Shown here piece by piece: positions 16,351 to 23,330 of a stretch of DNA of 35,036 nt (the stretch's first letter is position 1; each line of letters starts with the position of its first letter). Source of the stretch: an uncultured Armatimonadota bacterium (GTDB taxonomy: Bacteria; Armatimonadota; Armatimonadia; Armatimonadales; Armatimonadaceae); assembly GCA_903881535.1 (NCBI GenBank), contig CAIRTT010000249.1:1-35036 (forward strand). The letters run 5' to 3'. The notes under the pieces were generated by a model, which had not been told where the DNA came from, did no database searches, and was given only the letters and a program-made list of their open reading frames with translations. Both the position numbers and the translations under genes were made by a program.

Positions 16351-17823
16351 ATGAGAAAACAATTGCGGCCTCGCCAAGTGCAGGCTTTAAACGAATTGCG
16401 GGCCTCGCTGGGTTCCGGCAAGAAACGTCTAATACTCAAGGCACCTACAGGATTCGGTAAGACCGTACTAGCAGCCGAGATTATTCATCGCGCTCTGGAG
16501 CGGGGAAAGAAGGTGTTGTTTGTTGTGGATGCCATAAGCTTGGTAGATCAAACTGCGCGGTCGTTTTACGAGCAGGGCATCACAGACATCGGGGTAATCC
16601 AAGCCGACCATGAAATGACCAAGCCGGGCGCCGCTGTACAGGTCTGTTCGCAGGCCACGCTGGCACGTCGCCGGTTCCTTCCGGAAGCCGACCTGATCAT
16701 GATTGATGAAGTCCACGTCTTCTATAAGTTTTACCAAAAATGGATGGAGAGGTGGGACGCGATTCCTTTTATCGGATTGAGCGCCACGCCCTACACCACC
16801 GGGCTGGGGAAACACTTCCAGCAGTTGATATGCACGGCTACAACGCAAGAGCTGATCGACGAGGGCGACCTGTGCGACTTCCGCGTGTTTGCGCCGGCCC
16901 AGCCAGACCTCTCCAAAGTAAAAGTGATTGCTGGAGATTACAACGAGGCCGAGTTGGCGTTGGTGATGAACAACGCGGATCTTGTGGCAGGCATCGTCGA
17001 GACTTGGAAAGCAAAAGCGGAAGGGTTGCCCACTCTGGTCTACGCGGTAGACCGTGCCCATGCCAGAGCGATACAGGCCGAGTTCGACAAAGCTTGCATC
17101 AAGTTTGAATACATCGACGCTTTCACCGAGCGTGAAGACCGCGAAGTCATCAAGAAGCAATTTCATAACGGAGAAGTAGCTGGGGTAGTCAGCGTTGGCT
17201 GTTTGACTAAAGGCATCGACTGGGACGTCCGTTGTATCGTTCTCGCTCGGCCCACTAAAAGCGATATGCTGTATCAGCAGATCATCGGTAGGGGCTTGCG
17301 AAACGCACCCGGCAAGGAATATGTGTTGATCCTCGACCACAGCAGCACCACGCTCCGGCTGGGCTTTGTGACCGAGGTCGACGAGCGCCACGGCGCCCTG
17401 AGCATGGGCAAGAAAGGCCAAAGCGTGCGGGAAATAAAAGAACCACAGTCGAAAGAATGTTCGCAGTGCCATTTTGTAAAGCCACCCAAGACTTGGGAGT
17501 GTCCGAACTGTGGCCACAAGCCCGAGCGCCAGCCTGACGTAGTACACATTGCCGGCCAGCTGGAAGAGCTGACCAAGACGCGGAAGCGCAACAACAAATC
17601 ATCAACCGCAGTCGACAAGGCTTTTTTCCTTGGCGAGTGCCTGACCTATGCACTTAAGCGTGGCAGGGCTGAAGGCTGGGCAAAGCATCTATACCGCGCC
17701 AAATATGGGGTCTGGCCCAATAAAATAACCCCGTTCATGCGCACGCCTACGGCAGAAACTTTGACCTACATCACGGCGCAGGCCATCCGTTACGCAAAAG
17801 GAAAAGCCAATGCAAAAGTTTAA
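16351..17823 (+). CDS. SF2 DEAD/DEAH-type helicase with zinc ribbon
   Basis: The 490-residue protein carries superfamily 2 motifs in order: RPRQVQALNEL (Q-like), Walker A APTGFGKT (about residue 31), motif II DEVH (about 114), motif III SATP (about 144), and motif VI QIIGRGLRN (about 309). A zinc ribbon C-x2-C...C-x2-C follows at about residues 371-390 (CSQCHF, CPNCGHK). It resembles phage helicases of the type II restriction/UvsW-like class that act in replication initiation. No DnaB-type helicase is seen, so it may be the replication helicase. The end overlaps the primase start. Confidence 0.88.
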   Translation: MRKQLRPRQVQALNELRASLGSGKKRLILKAPTGFGKTVLAAEIIHRALERGKKVLFVVDAISLVDQTARSFYEQGITDIGVIQADHEMTKPGAAVQVCSQATLARRRFLPEADLIMIDEVHVFYKFYQKWMERWDAIPFIGLSATPYTTGLGKHFQQLICTATTQELIDEGDLCDFRVFAPAQPDLSKVKVIAGDYNEAELALVMNNADLVAGIVETWKAKAEGLPTLVYAVDRAHARAIQAEFDKACIKFEYIDAFTEREDREVIKKQFHNGEVAGVVSVGCLTKGIDWDVRCIVLARPTKSDMLYQQIIGRGLRNAPGKEYVLILDHSSTTLRLGFVTEVDERHGALSMGKKGQSVREIKEPQSKECSQCHFVKPPKTWECPNCGHKPERQPDVVHIAGQLEELTKTRKRNNKSSTAVDKAFFLGECLTYALKRGRAEGWAKHLYRAKYGVWPNKITPFMRTPTAETLTYITAQAIRYAKGKANAKV

Positions 17824-18715
17824 GCGTTCGACAGCTGGGCGCTGGCTGGGCATTCTCGGTTCCTACGGCGTCGACGAGACTTTCTTCAGAACCGCTCACG
17901 GGCCGTGCCCGCTGTGTGGCGGGAAGGACAGGTACCGCTGGATAGATAAGGGTGGCAACGGGGAGTATTTCTGCAGTGGTTGCGGGCCGGGTGATGGTCT
18001 GGAGCTGCTGTCACGGTACACCGGCAAGAAGAAGGGCGAGCTGATACGCGAAATAAGCCCCAAAGTCGATAAGTACACAGCGATCAAAAAGAACCCAGCG
18101 CCTAATGGTGATGCCCGGATCCGCAAGATCATGAAGGAAAGCAAGCCGGTGTCATCGTTTGCCGGCGGGATCGTCAGGAAGTATCTGAAGTCGCGTGGCT
18201 TAAAAGCATCGGCATTGCTACGTGAGCACCCCGGCCTGCCGTATTACGAGGGCAACAAGGTTCTGGGCGTGTATCCTGCCATGATTGCACTGGTTGAGAC
18301 AGGCACGGCACTGGCCTCTTTGCACGTTACGTACCTGACCCCTGACGGACACAAAGCCCCAGTCCCGTCGCCCAAAAAACTGCTGACCCCGCGTTGCGAT
18401 ATGACAGGCGCATCAATACGCCTCACGAAGCCGTACCCTACCCTTGGAATTGCAGAGGGCATCGAGACAGCGTTGGCGGTGATTACGCTTTACAGCAAGC
18501 CCTGCTGGGCAGCGGCCACCGCCGGGATGCTGGAGAAGTTTGTGCCGCCCGAAGGCACCACCAGCATTATTATCTACGGCGACAATGACGCCAGCTTTAC
18601 CGGGCAAAAATCAGCCTACACGCTGGCCCAGACCCTGACCCAGAAAGGATTCGGCGTGACCGTAGTCATGCCACGTTTAATTGGCGACTTTGCCGACGAG
18701 GTGAAAAATGTCTAG
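17810..18715 (+). CDS. DNA primase (zinc-binding plus TOPRIM)
   Basis: The 301-residue protein has an N-terminal zinc-binding primase domain (GPCPLCGGKDRYRWIDKG, then FCSGCGPGDGLELL, residues about 33-66) and a C-terminal TOPRIM fold with GIAEGIETALAV (Glu near residue 220) and IIYGDNDAS (Asp-x-Asp near 256). It is like the gp4-alpha or DnaG-like primases of temperate phages and lacks its own helicase domain. It makes RNA primers for phage replication, presumably with the helicase encoded just upstream, whose 3' end it overlaps. Confidence 0.85.
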   Translation: MQKFKRSTAGRWLGILGSYGVDETFFRTAHGPCPLCGGKDRYRWIDKGGNGEYFCSGCGPGDGLELLSRYTGKKKGELIREISPKVDKYTAIKKNPAPNGDARIRKIMKESKPVSSFAGGIVRKYLKSRGLKASALLREHPGLPYYEGNKVLGVYPAMIALVETGTALASLHVTYLTPDGHKAPVPSPKKLLTPRCDMTGASIRLTKPYPTLGIAEGIETALAVITLYSKPCWAAATAGMLEKFVPPEGTTSIIIYGDNDASFTGQKSAYTLAQTLTQKGFGVTVVMPRLIGDFADEVKNV

Positions 18716-18890
18716 AAAATTACCGCACCGATACGCTGCTGATTTTATGAAGGCCGGCGCCGACAAAGACGCACAGAAAGCTGCGCTGGCCGGGTGCCCA
18801 GTGCTCTGGCAAGACCAAGTCCGGACGCACATCAAGATTCAGAGGATGTGGGTTGAGCATAAACAGAGGGCGTACAATGGAAATCAGTGA
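18708..18890 (+). CDS. Small hypothetical protein in the replication operon
   Basis: The 60-residue basic protein (starts MSRKLPHRYAADFM) overlaps the primase end by 8 bp and the NinB-like start by 14 bp, so it is embedded in the operon. It is helical with a C-terminal segment VRTHIKIQRMWVEHKQRA. Short proteins in this position are common in related phages. No family is claimed. Confidence 0.65.
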   Translation: MSRKLPHRYAADFMKAGADKDAQKAALAGCPVLWQDQVRTHIKIQRMWVEHKQRAYNGNQ

Positions 18891-19350
18891 AACAACATTC
18901 ATCGTCAATTCGGAAATATCGTGCGCCGGGTTTGCCAAATGGGCTGCGCAAAAGTGGCGGGATCACAAATACCTGACGTTTACTTTTCGCGTCGGGGAAG
19001 AACGTAGTCTAGATCAGAACGCACTACTTCACCTTTGGTTGACACTGTACGCCGCGCATCTTGCAAAAATAGATCGCAAGGCCGTCAGCGAGGAAATGCT
19101 GGAGTTCATGAAGCAAAAAGCCAAGTATCTGTATTACACCCAGACCGCTGCCGATTGGATGATCAGGAAGATGGTCAATCCAAAAAGCGGGGCAGAGGGC
19201 AAGGTTTACTACCGTAGCAGCGCAGACTATAAAGTGGGCGAGATGTTCCAATTCCTGACGTGGTTGCAGAACACTGCAGCAAATGACGGGCTGTTGCTCG
19301 AATCCAGAGGCCAGTACCAAAAACTCCAAAAACAACACAATGGCGAATAG
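18877..19350 (+). CDS. NinB-like recombination protein
   Basis: I take ATG 18877 (157 residues), although an in-frame TTG lies at 18853. The protein has ERSLDQNALLHLWL (R-S-x-x-Q-N-A) near residue 43 and KVGEMFQFLTWLQNTAANDG toward the end, both matching the lambda NinB (Orf) pattern of R-S-L-x-Q-N and R-V-G-E-F-x-E-L-L. NinB binds single-stranded DNA and helps load strand-exchange proteins. Its place directly before ninG, as in lambdoid phages, supports the call. Confidence 0.7.
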   Translation: MEISETTFIVNSEISCAGFAKWAAQKWRDHKYLTFTFRVGEERSLDQNALLHLWLTLYAAHLAKIDRKAVSEEMLEFMKQKAKYLYYTQTAADWMIRKMVNPKSGAEGKVYYRSSADYKVGEMFQFLTWLQNTAANDGLLLESRGQYQKLQKQHNGE

Positions 19351-19945
19351 TAAGCGCAAGTGCGCACTCAAGACTTGTGGACTGCGGTTCAGGCCTGAAG
19401 ACGGCATCGTCAGGGGCTTACAGGCGTGGTGTGGGCAAGAACACCAGATCGAGTGGGCGATGGCCGCGGGTAAGAAGCTGCGAGAGCGCACGGTCAAGCA
19501 GGCGAGGGTACAAGAGGTCAAGCAGTTCAAGGCAGGCGATAGGCCTTTACAGCTCAAGCTCACCCAAACCGAATTTAACCGCATGATCAGGCTTCTGGAC
19601 GCCAAACGGGGTTGCATCAGCTGCGACAAGCCCCCGTCATGGAAGGGCCAGTGGCATGCCGGCCATTTCAAAACTACTGCAGCGGCGCCGGCTCTTAGGT
19701 TTGATGCCCGCAATTGTTTTAAACAATGTTCACAGTGTAACAACTTCACCAGCGGCAACCTGCTGCCCTACAAGCAACGATTGATTGATACCTATGGGAT
19801 AGGGCTGGTCGATTGGCTGGAAGGCCCACACGAGATGGTGAAGCTGTCTGCGCAGGATCTGGCGGCCATGCGCAAGCAGTTCAGCGAAGAGTGCCGCCGG
19901 CTGGAAGCAGGATCGCCGCCAAGCCGTGACTGGCGCCACCTATAA
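19340..19945 (+). CDS. ninG: NinG (Rap) recombination nuclease
   Basis: I take ATG 19340, which overlaps the previous gene. The 201-residue protein has an N-terminal zinc site (CALKTCGLRF, AWCGQEH), a long basic helix (AAGKKLRERTVKQARVQEVK), then CISCDKPPSWKGQWHAGHF and NCFKQCSQCNNFTSGNL, the His/Cys-rich HNH-like core of NinG. NinG/Rap resolves Holliday junctions and D-loops in phage recombination. The stop overlaps the convergent minus-strand gene by 6 bp. Confidence 0.88.
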   Translation: MANSKRKCALKTCGLRFRPEDGIVRGLQAWCGQEHQIEWAMAAGKKLRERTVKQARVQEVKQFKAGDRPLQLKLTQTEFNRMIRLLDAKRGCISCDKPPSWKGQWHAGHFKTTAAAPALRFDARNCFKQCSQCNNFTSGNLLPYKQRLIDTYGIGLVDWLEGPHEMVKLSAQDLAAMRKQFSEECRRLEAGSPPSRDWRHL

Positions 19946-20164
19946 GGGCTTGGGTATTTTCCGGTAGCTGATCGTAAACGGTCTTGGCGGCTCGGCGCGG
20001 GTAGAATCTATCAGATGCTCGACTTCTATAATTTTCCCGCCTTTAGCCAGAAACTCCGCTATGTGTCCGTCCAGCTCGGCCTGTATTGCTTCGGACGCTG
20101 CACGCTTTGACGTGTCGGTGAGGATGTAGCGCATATCGCTACTTCTGATATTAGGATTTGCCAT
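19940..20164 (-). CDS. Small hypothetical protein, end of the early operon
   Basis: The 74-residue protein is mainly helical (EAIQAELDGHIAEFLAKGGK) with a beta-like end (FTISYRKIPKPL). Its start lies inside the 3' end of the upstream gene (14-bp overlap), as expected for coupled early genes. It is the promoter-distal gene of the long minus-strand cluster and converges on ninG. Family unknown. Confidence 0.6.
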   Translation of the reverse strand: MANPNIRSSDMRYILTDTSKRAASEAIQAELDGHIAEFLAKGGKIIEVEHLIDSTRAEPPRPFTISYRKIPKPL

Positions 20165-20336
20165 CGGCTTTCTCCTTCTGGGCGATTTTGTAGAACAGGG
20201 CGTCTACGACTTGGATGACAGCGTCGGCGGTGGCGTATTGCGAGTGTGCCAATTGGGCGTTGCTGGCGAGCATGCCCTGCAGGGCCATCATGTACGCCAA
20301 CTGGCGCGGGGTAAGGTCTTCAAATTTATCACTCAT
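20151..20336 (-). CDS. Small helical protein of the early operon
   Basis: The 61-residue protein (MSDKFEDLTPRQLAYMMALQ, then two further helices) has a strong ribosome-binding site, GAGGAGCAAAG, just before ATGAGTGAT. The same initiation sequence recurs at the gene starting at 20815. It overlaps both neighbours. Function unknown. Confidence 0.65.
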   Translation of the reverse strand: MSDKFEDLTPRQLAYMMALQGMLASNAQLAHSQYATADAVIQVVDALFYKIAQKEKADGKS

Positions 20337-20520
20337 GGCTTTGCTCCTCTTCTGCCTTTTCCAATGCCGCCCACGCCAGTCTGGATGCGTTCTGAGCCTT
20401 CACCTCAGCATCCCACGCAGCATCCCACGCCTCTTTCGCATCACGAGTAGCAGCCCACGCCTCGGACAAGGTAGTTAATGCCTTTGCCCATTCTTTTTCC
20501 AGCCTTTCGATCTCAGTCAT
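20329..20520 (-). CDS. Short Ala/Glu/Trp-rich coiled-coil protein
   Basis: I start at the ATG of the ATGA overlap at 20517-20520; a longer frame upstream is unlikely. The 63-residue product is one continuous helix of A-W-x-A-A-x-D-A repeats (ATRDAKEAWDAAWDAEVKAQ) beginning IERLEKEWAKAL and ending EEEQSHE. It is clearly related to the last 55 residues of the AlpA-like protein encoded at 20978-21565, so it is a free version of that module. It may oligomerise with that regulator. Confidence 0.7.
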   Translation of the reverse strand: MTEIERLEKEWAKALTTLSEAWAATRDAKEAWDAAWDAEVKAQNASRLAWAALEKAEEEQSHE

Positions 20521-20630
20521 AGCACCCACCCCCAAGCTCTCGCTACTTCGTAAACACAAAACGCCCAAATCGTTATCAAGTACGCCACGTAAAACCCGCG
20601 CCTTGCGGGGCCGCCAATAAAGTCTTTCAT
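20517..20630 (-). CDS. Tiny single-pass membrane protein
   Basis: The 37-residue product starts MKDFIGGPARRGF, followed by a membrane helix (YVAYLITIWAFCVYEVARAW). Both ends overlap neighbours as ATGA. The start context ATGAAAGACTTTAT is identical to that of the zinc-finger gene starting at 20981. Longer upstream starts run into the preceding gene in another frame and are rejected. Function unknown. Confidence 0.55.
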   Translation of the reverse strand: MKDFIGGPARRGFYVAYLITIWAFCVYEVARAWGWVL

Positions 20631-20815
20631 TCTTTTGGCTCCAATTTCTGCCTTGAATAAAAGTTCAAGGTGCATACAATTGTGCATAGGTATTCGACTC
20701 CGCAGGCTCCACAAGTTATGGTAACGGTTCCATTTAGTTGACAACCGAAATAAATATCCCACGCATCTGGTTCCTCATGCTCACAATATGGGCATACCGG
20801 GGTGTCATCACTCAT
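20627..20815 (-). CDS. Small zinc-ribbon protein
   Basis: The 62-residue protein has two Cys pairs, CPYCEHEEPD and CGACGVEYLC, spaced as in a zinc ribbon. It starts behind the strong site GAGGAGCAAAG at ATGAGTGAT and overlaps neighbours at both ends. Small phage zinc ribbons of this kind are common in early operons. The binding partner is unknown. Confidence 0.7.
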   Translation of the reverse strand: MSDDTPVCPYCEHEEPDAWDIYFGCQLNGTVTITCGACGVEYLCTIVCTLNFYSRQKLEPKE

Positions 20816-20981
20816 GTCTTTGCTCCTCTATATCAATTTGCAAAGCAATGCCAGCACCGTACCCGCAAGTCCCCTCGCACTTTATGAGCGAGTCAACAAT
20901 CTGGACTGGGGAGCCACAACGCGAGCATACCTGCGCCGTGTTATTAACTATCGTTTCAACGGCGTCTATAAAGTCTTTCAT
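20808..20981 (-). CDS. Small zinc-finger protein
   Basis: The 57-residue product (MKDFIDAVETIV) carries CSRCGSPVQIV and KCEGTCGYG, a probable single zinc-binding site, and ends IEEQRHE, much like the end EEEQSHE of the protein encoded at 20329-20520. I start at the ATG of the ATGA overlap with the AlpA-like gene. Function unknown. Confidence 0.65.
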   Translation of the reverse strand: MKDFIDAVETIVNNTAQVCSRCGSPVQIVDSLIKCEGTCGYGAGIALQIDIEEQRHE

Positions 20982-21565
20982 TTTGCTTTTTCTTCTCTTG
21001 CCTTTTGCAGCGCCACCCACGTAGTTGATGCAGCATCGCACGCAGTTGAAAAAGCATCTTGCGCCGCCTGCACATCCTTTCCCGCCGCCTTTACAACAAG
21101 CTGTGCATTGGCATATTCTTTTTCTAATTGCTCAAGCCTAGGTACTTGTTTCTCTTTGGTAAAAGTTTGAGCATTTAATAATTTCAGAATGTCTGACTGG
21201 CGCCAGAAAATTGCCCTAGTACCAAGTTTGACGGGGCTAGGAAATTGGCCATCTTTGACACCTCGCCACCAAGTGGCCCGGCTTATGGGGATTACTGGCT
21301 GGATAGGGGGATTTGAATTAGGATTTCCAATTATTTGATAGAGACGAAGAAGTGGATCAATAATGTTAGCGCCCATAATATCTACCTTCTCTTGTTTTAT
21401 GGTTTCTATAAATTTGTATTGTTCTTTCTTACTTTCCAATCTATACCTTTTAGCCGTTTCATTATGGCAAGGTTTACAGGCGTAAAAATGTCCATCACGG
21501 CTTTTTTTATTATTATAAAATTCTGACTTAGGTTTTATGACTAGGCAATCTCTACATTTCTTCAT
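20978..21565 (-). CDS. Zinc finger + AlpA-like HTH + coiled-coil fusion protein
   Basis: I use the ATG at 21565 (195 residues); an in-frame TTG at 21577 overlaps the ssb stop and is possible. Residues 1-40 form a zinc ribbon (KKCRDCLVIKPKSEFY, then CKPCHNE). Residues about 85-125 match the AlpA/MerR-type HTH (PISRATWWRGVKDGQFPSPV, then KLGTRAIFWRQSDIL). Residues about 140-195 form an Ala-rich coiled coil starting RLEQLEKEYANAQ. AlpA proteins are small phage or prophage DNA-binding regulators or excisionases, normally about 70 residues, so the two extra modules are unusual. Confidence 0.75.
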   Translation of the reverse strand: MKKCRDCLVIKPKSEFYNNKKSRDGHFYACKPCHNETAKRYRLESKKEQYKFIETIKQEKVDIMGANIIDPLLRLYQIIGNPNSNPPIQPVIPISRATWWRGVKDGQFPSPVKLGTRAIFWRQSDILKLLNAQTFTKEKQVPRLEQLEKEYANAQLVVKAAGKDVQAAQDAFSTACDAASTTWVALQKAREEKAK

Positions 21566-21573
21566 AAGAGTTC

Positions 21574-21993
21574 TCAAAACGGAATGTCATCATTAAATGA
21601 ATCCAGCGGTGCTGGCCGTTGTGCTGGCGCCTGTGCCGGCTGGGCAGCTGTTGTGCCTTGCGTCTTGCTGTCAAGCATCTGGAAGTCAGACAAACTGATT
21701 TCTGTTATGTATTGTTTGGCGCCGTCTTTTTCAAACGATCGCGTTTTCAATTTGCCTTCGATATAGAGCTTGGATCCTTTCCCACAATACTTGGACAGAT
21801 TCTCGGCCTGTTTACCGAACGCGGATATGCGAACCCATTCTGTTTGCTCAACTTTGTTGCCGGCCTTGTCTTTGTAGTCGTCGCCTACTGCGATCGAGAA
21901 GTTTGCGCAAGCGTTACCGTTGGGAAGATACCGCAACTCAATGTCTTGCCCGATGCGACCGATTGCCATGAATCTATTCAGATCTCTGCTCAT
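21574..21993 (-). CDS. ssb: Single-stranded DNA-binding protein
   Basis: The 139-residue protein is a standard bacterial-type SSB: an OB fold from MSRDLNRFMAIGRIGQDIEL through TEWVRISAFGKQAENLSKY and GSKLYIEGKLKTRSF to YITEISLSDFQML, a Gln/Pro/Ala linker, and the acidic tip DSFNDDIPF that recruits partner proteins. It coats single-stranded DNA in phage replication and recombination. Its start overlaps the ribbon-helix-helix gene upstream (ATGA). Confidence 0.93.
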   Translation of the reverse strand: MSRDLNRFMAIGRIGQDIELRYLPNGNACANFSIAVGDDYKDKAGNKVEQTEWVRISAFGKQAENLSKYCGKGSKLYIEGKLKTRSFEKDGAKQYITEISLSDFQMLDSKTQGTTAAQPAQAPAQRPAPLDSFNDDIPF

Positions 21994-22169
21994 GCTTTTT
22001 TACCTTTTAGTCCGGCCAAGTGCAGGCCAATGATGATGTTTAAAAGCGAGCTAACTGACCGCCTTTCTGAATCCGCAATCGTATGCAAGGCCTTGTATGT
22101 GTCCAAATCAACACGGGCCATCACTGCCTTCAAATTGCTATTTTCTTTTCTAACCTTTTTCATATTCAT
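21990..22169 (-). CDS. Ribbon-helix-helix (Arc/CopG-like) protein
   Basis: This 59-codon gene starts MNMKKVRKENSNLKAVMARV and continues DLDTYKALHTIADSERRSVS and SLLNIIIGLHLAGLK. A basic strand, then a helix with Y-K-A-L-x-x-I-A, a turn S-E-R-R-S-V-S-S-L-L and a second helix are the hallmarks of RHH DNA-binding proteins. GAGG lies 6 bases before the ATG, and the stop overlaps the ssb start (ATGA). Phage RHH proteins typically repress early or immunity promoters, so it is a candidate ligand for the repeated operators upstream. Confidence 0.7.
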   Translation of the reverse strand: MNMKKVRKENSNLKAVMARVDLDTYKALHTIADSERRSVSSLLNIIIGLHLAGLKGKKA

Positions 22170-22177
22170 ACATTACC

Positions 22178-22273
22178 TCAGAGTGTAAAAACAAATATTG
22201 TAATTGCGTACAGCACGATCAACATAAACGCCGCAGCAAAAACAACCTCAACGATTGCTAAAAAAGTCTTCAT
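22178..22273 (-). CDS. Tiny membrane peptide
   Basis: The 31-residue product (MKTFLAIVEVVFAAAFMLIV, ending TIFVFTL) is a single hydrophobic helix. It starts at an ATGA overlap with the preceding 54-residue gene, and its final bases overlap the ribosome-binding site of the RHH gene. Its size resembles small phage membrane regulators, but no family is recognised. Confidence 0.5.
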   Translation of the reverse strand: MKTFLAIVEVVFAAAFMLIVLYAITIFVFTL

Positions 22274-22434
22274 CTTCCGATGCTCCGTATTTTTACCATG
22301 TCGTACTCCCGTACCCACTTGCGGAACTTGCCTACCACCTCCGCTTTTGAATAACCGTAAAACGTAAGAGTAGGCTGGTCGTCGGCGCCACTGACAAGCT
22401 GCCACCACTGTGGCTTGATTTCTTTAACCATCAT
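22270..22434 (-). CDS. Small hypothetical protein
   Basis: The 54-residue protein (MMVKEIKPQWWQLVSGADDQ, then TLTFYGYSKAEVVGKFRKW) is overlapped by the upstream gene's end and by the tiny membrane gene's start (ATGA). A strand followed by a basic helix suggests a small alpha/beta fold. It fills what would otherwise be a gap in a tightly packed operon. Confidence 0.6.
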   Translation of the reverse strand: MMVKEIKPQWWQLVSGADDQPTLTFYGYSKAEVVGKFRKWVREYDMVKIRSIGR

Positions 22435-22627
22435 ATTGACTGTCCCGTTCCGGTGAAAAGTTCTTCAGGTACTCGGCCTTGCTGAGTGCCCGCTCGATGT
22501 CAGGTTCTGCCGCAGAGATCCAGAAACCGTTGTCCAACTTGGCGTACATACCGCCGTCACAATCGACGACGGCGTGCCACTGTTGGTCTGCAGATGCGAA
22601 TACCCAATCACCTACGAAGATGATCAT
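22424..22627 (-). CDS. Small beta-rich hypothetical protein
   Basis: The 67-residue protein begins MIIFVGDWVFASADQQWHAV and ends SPERDSQYDG. It looks like a small beta barrel (alternating hydrophobics, several Trp) followed by a helix (EPDIERALSKAEYLKNF). It overlaps the previous gene by one base (TAATG) and the next by 11 bases. Family unknown. Confidence 0.65.
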   Translation of the reverse strand: MIIFVGDWVFASADQQWHAVVDCDGGMYAKLDNGFWISAAEPDIERALSKAEYLKNFSPERDSQYDG

Positions 22628-22938
22628 TACGCCCCCTTACGGGCAGAGACGCGGACAGCAACATAGCTGTCTTGTGCGTGTGTGTGTGCTGCGATCAACT
22701 GACGGCTTGGCGACAGTTTAGCTGCAACTGCTTCCCAATCTGTCTTGGGCGAGCGTTCGCAAATGCTTACTGCTGCGCGGAAAAACTTGCCTTCCAAGGC
22801 TGCGAAACCCGACCCTGTCAGTTGAGCTTTGATTGCGTCTTCACGGCTTTTAAGATCTGCCGCTTGTGCCTTGATGAGGCCCAGCTCATCAACAAGTGCT
22901 ACGAAGTCTATGCTTACTACGTTTGATGCTGTGTTCAT
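22627..22938 (-). CDS. Early phage protein with N-terminal coiled coil
   Basis: The 103-residue protein has a coiled coil (LVDELGLIKAQAADLKSRED, residues about 13-40), then GSGFAALEGKFFRAAVSICE, a segment TDWEAVAAKLSPSRQLIAAH and a closing strand SYVAVRVSARKGA. This arrangement, with D-W-x-x-V/L-A and a final V-R-V, is one I have seen in many small conserved phage proteins without known function. It is the first gene after promoter-like repeat D. Confidence 0.7.
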   Translation of the reverse strand: MNTASNVVSIDFVALVDELGLIKAQAADLKSREDAIKAQLTGSGFAALEGKFFRAAVSICERSPKTDWEAVAAKLSPSRQLIAAHTHAQDSYVAVRVSARKGA

Positions 22939-22956
22939 TGCGTTTGCCCCAGTTGT

Positions 22957-22977
22957 GGCTGGTCGGTACGATCAGCC
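22957..22977 (-). promoter_or_regulatory. Hairpin in the leader of the 103-residue gene
   Basis: GGCTG and CAGCC pair around an inner TCG/CGA stem with a three-base loop, between promoter-like repeat D and the start at 22938. No run of T follows on the minus strand, so it is more likely a leader structure than a terminator. Confidence 0.35.
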
Positions 22978-22991
22978 CATGTGTTGTATAT

Positions 22992-23034
22992 TGCACCACG
23001 ACGAATCGTGATGCAACACTTATTTTCAGTTATT
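22992..23034 (-). promoter_or_regulatory. Promoter/operator repeat, copy D (partial)
   Basis: A 24-bp dyad (22992-23015) bounded by TGCA has arms TGCACCACGA and TCGTGATGCA, 9 of 10 complementary. It is followed by the AT-rich CACTTATTTTCAGTTATTT shared with copies A-C. On the minus strand TTGCAT with a 17-bp spacer to CAATAT is a weak promoter-like pair. This copy lacks the CCTAGG-bearing leader part of the others. Confidence 0.55.
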
Positions 23035-23290
23035 TGAAATCCATCATCACTGATTGCAGCCATATCTCGTCATGCGAGACAGGCACGCCCTTGCAGGTAT
23101 ACGACACCCGGCGAAAAATGCCTTGGCCGCCCACCCGGTCATTCAGCTCTTGCGGGAAATTCGCAGCTCTGCGAACCCCCATCACCTCACCGCTGTCGGT
23201 CTGCCACGTTGATGGGCTTTGGTCGTACCCCATGTCGCCGGGGTTGGTGGTATAGCGTACCGTGATCTTGCTTCGATTAGTCAGGCTCAT
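23030..23290 (-). CDS. Small hypothetical protein
   Basis: The 86-residue protein (MSLTNRSKITVRYTTNPGDM, ends VMMDFK) looks beta-rich (ITVRYTT, FRRVSYTCKG, EIWLQSVMMDF). It has a good ribosome-binding site, CCGGAGAG, 7 bases before the ATG. It is promoter-distal in the unit that starts at repeat A. No family is recognised. Confidence 0.6.
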   Translation of the reverse strand: MSLTNRSKITVRYTTNPGDMGYDQSPSTWQTDSGEVMGVRRAANFPQELNDRVGGQGIFRRVSYTCKGVPVSHDEIWLQSVMMDFK

Positions 23291-23306
23291 GTTCTCTCTC
23301 CGGTGA

Positions 23307-23320
23307 GGGGCCGAAGCCCC
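23307..23320 (-). promoter_or_regulatory. Intergenic hairpin with UUCG tetraloop
   Basis: On the minus strand GGGGC-TTCG-GCCCC forms a 5-bp G/C stem closed by the very stable c(UUCG)g loop, in the 40-bp gap between two early genes and just ahead of a ribosome-binding site. There is no T-run, so it is probably an mRNA-processing or stability element. Confidence 0.5.
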
Positions 23321-23330
23321 GGTGGGTTAA

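Noticed and set aside
16468..17547. 359-codon minus-strand ORF opposite the helicase
   Set aside because: It is antisense to a gene with all SF2 motifs, and its translation has no coherent domain.
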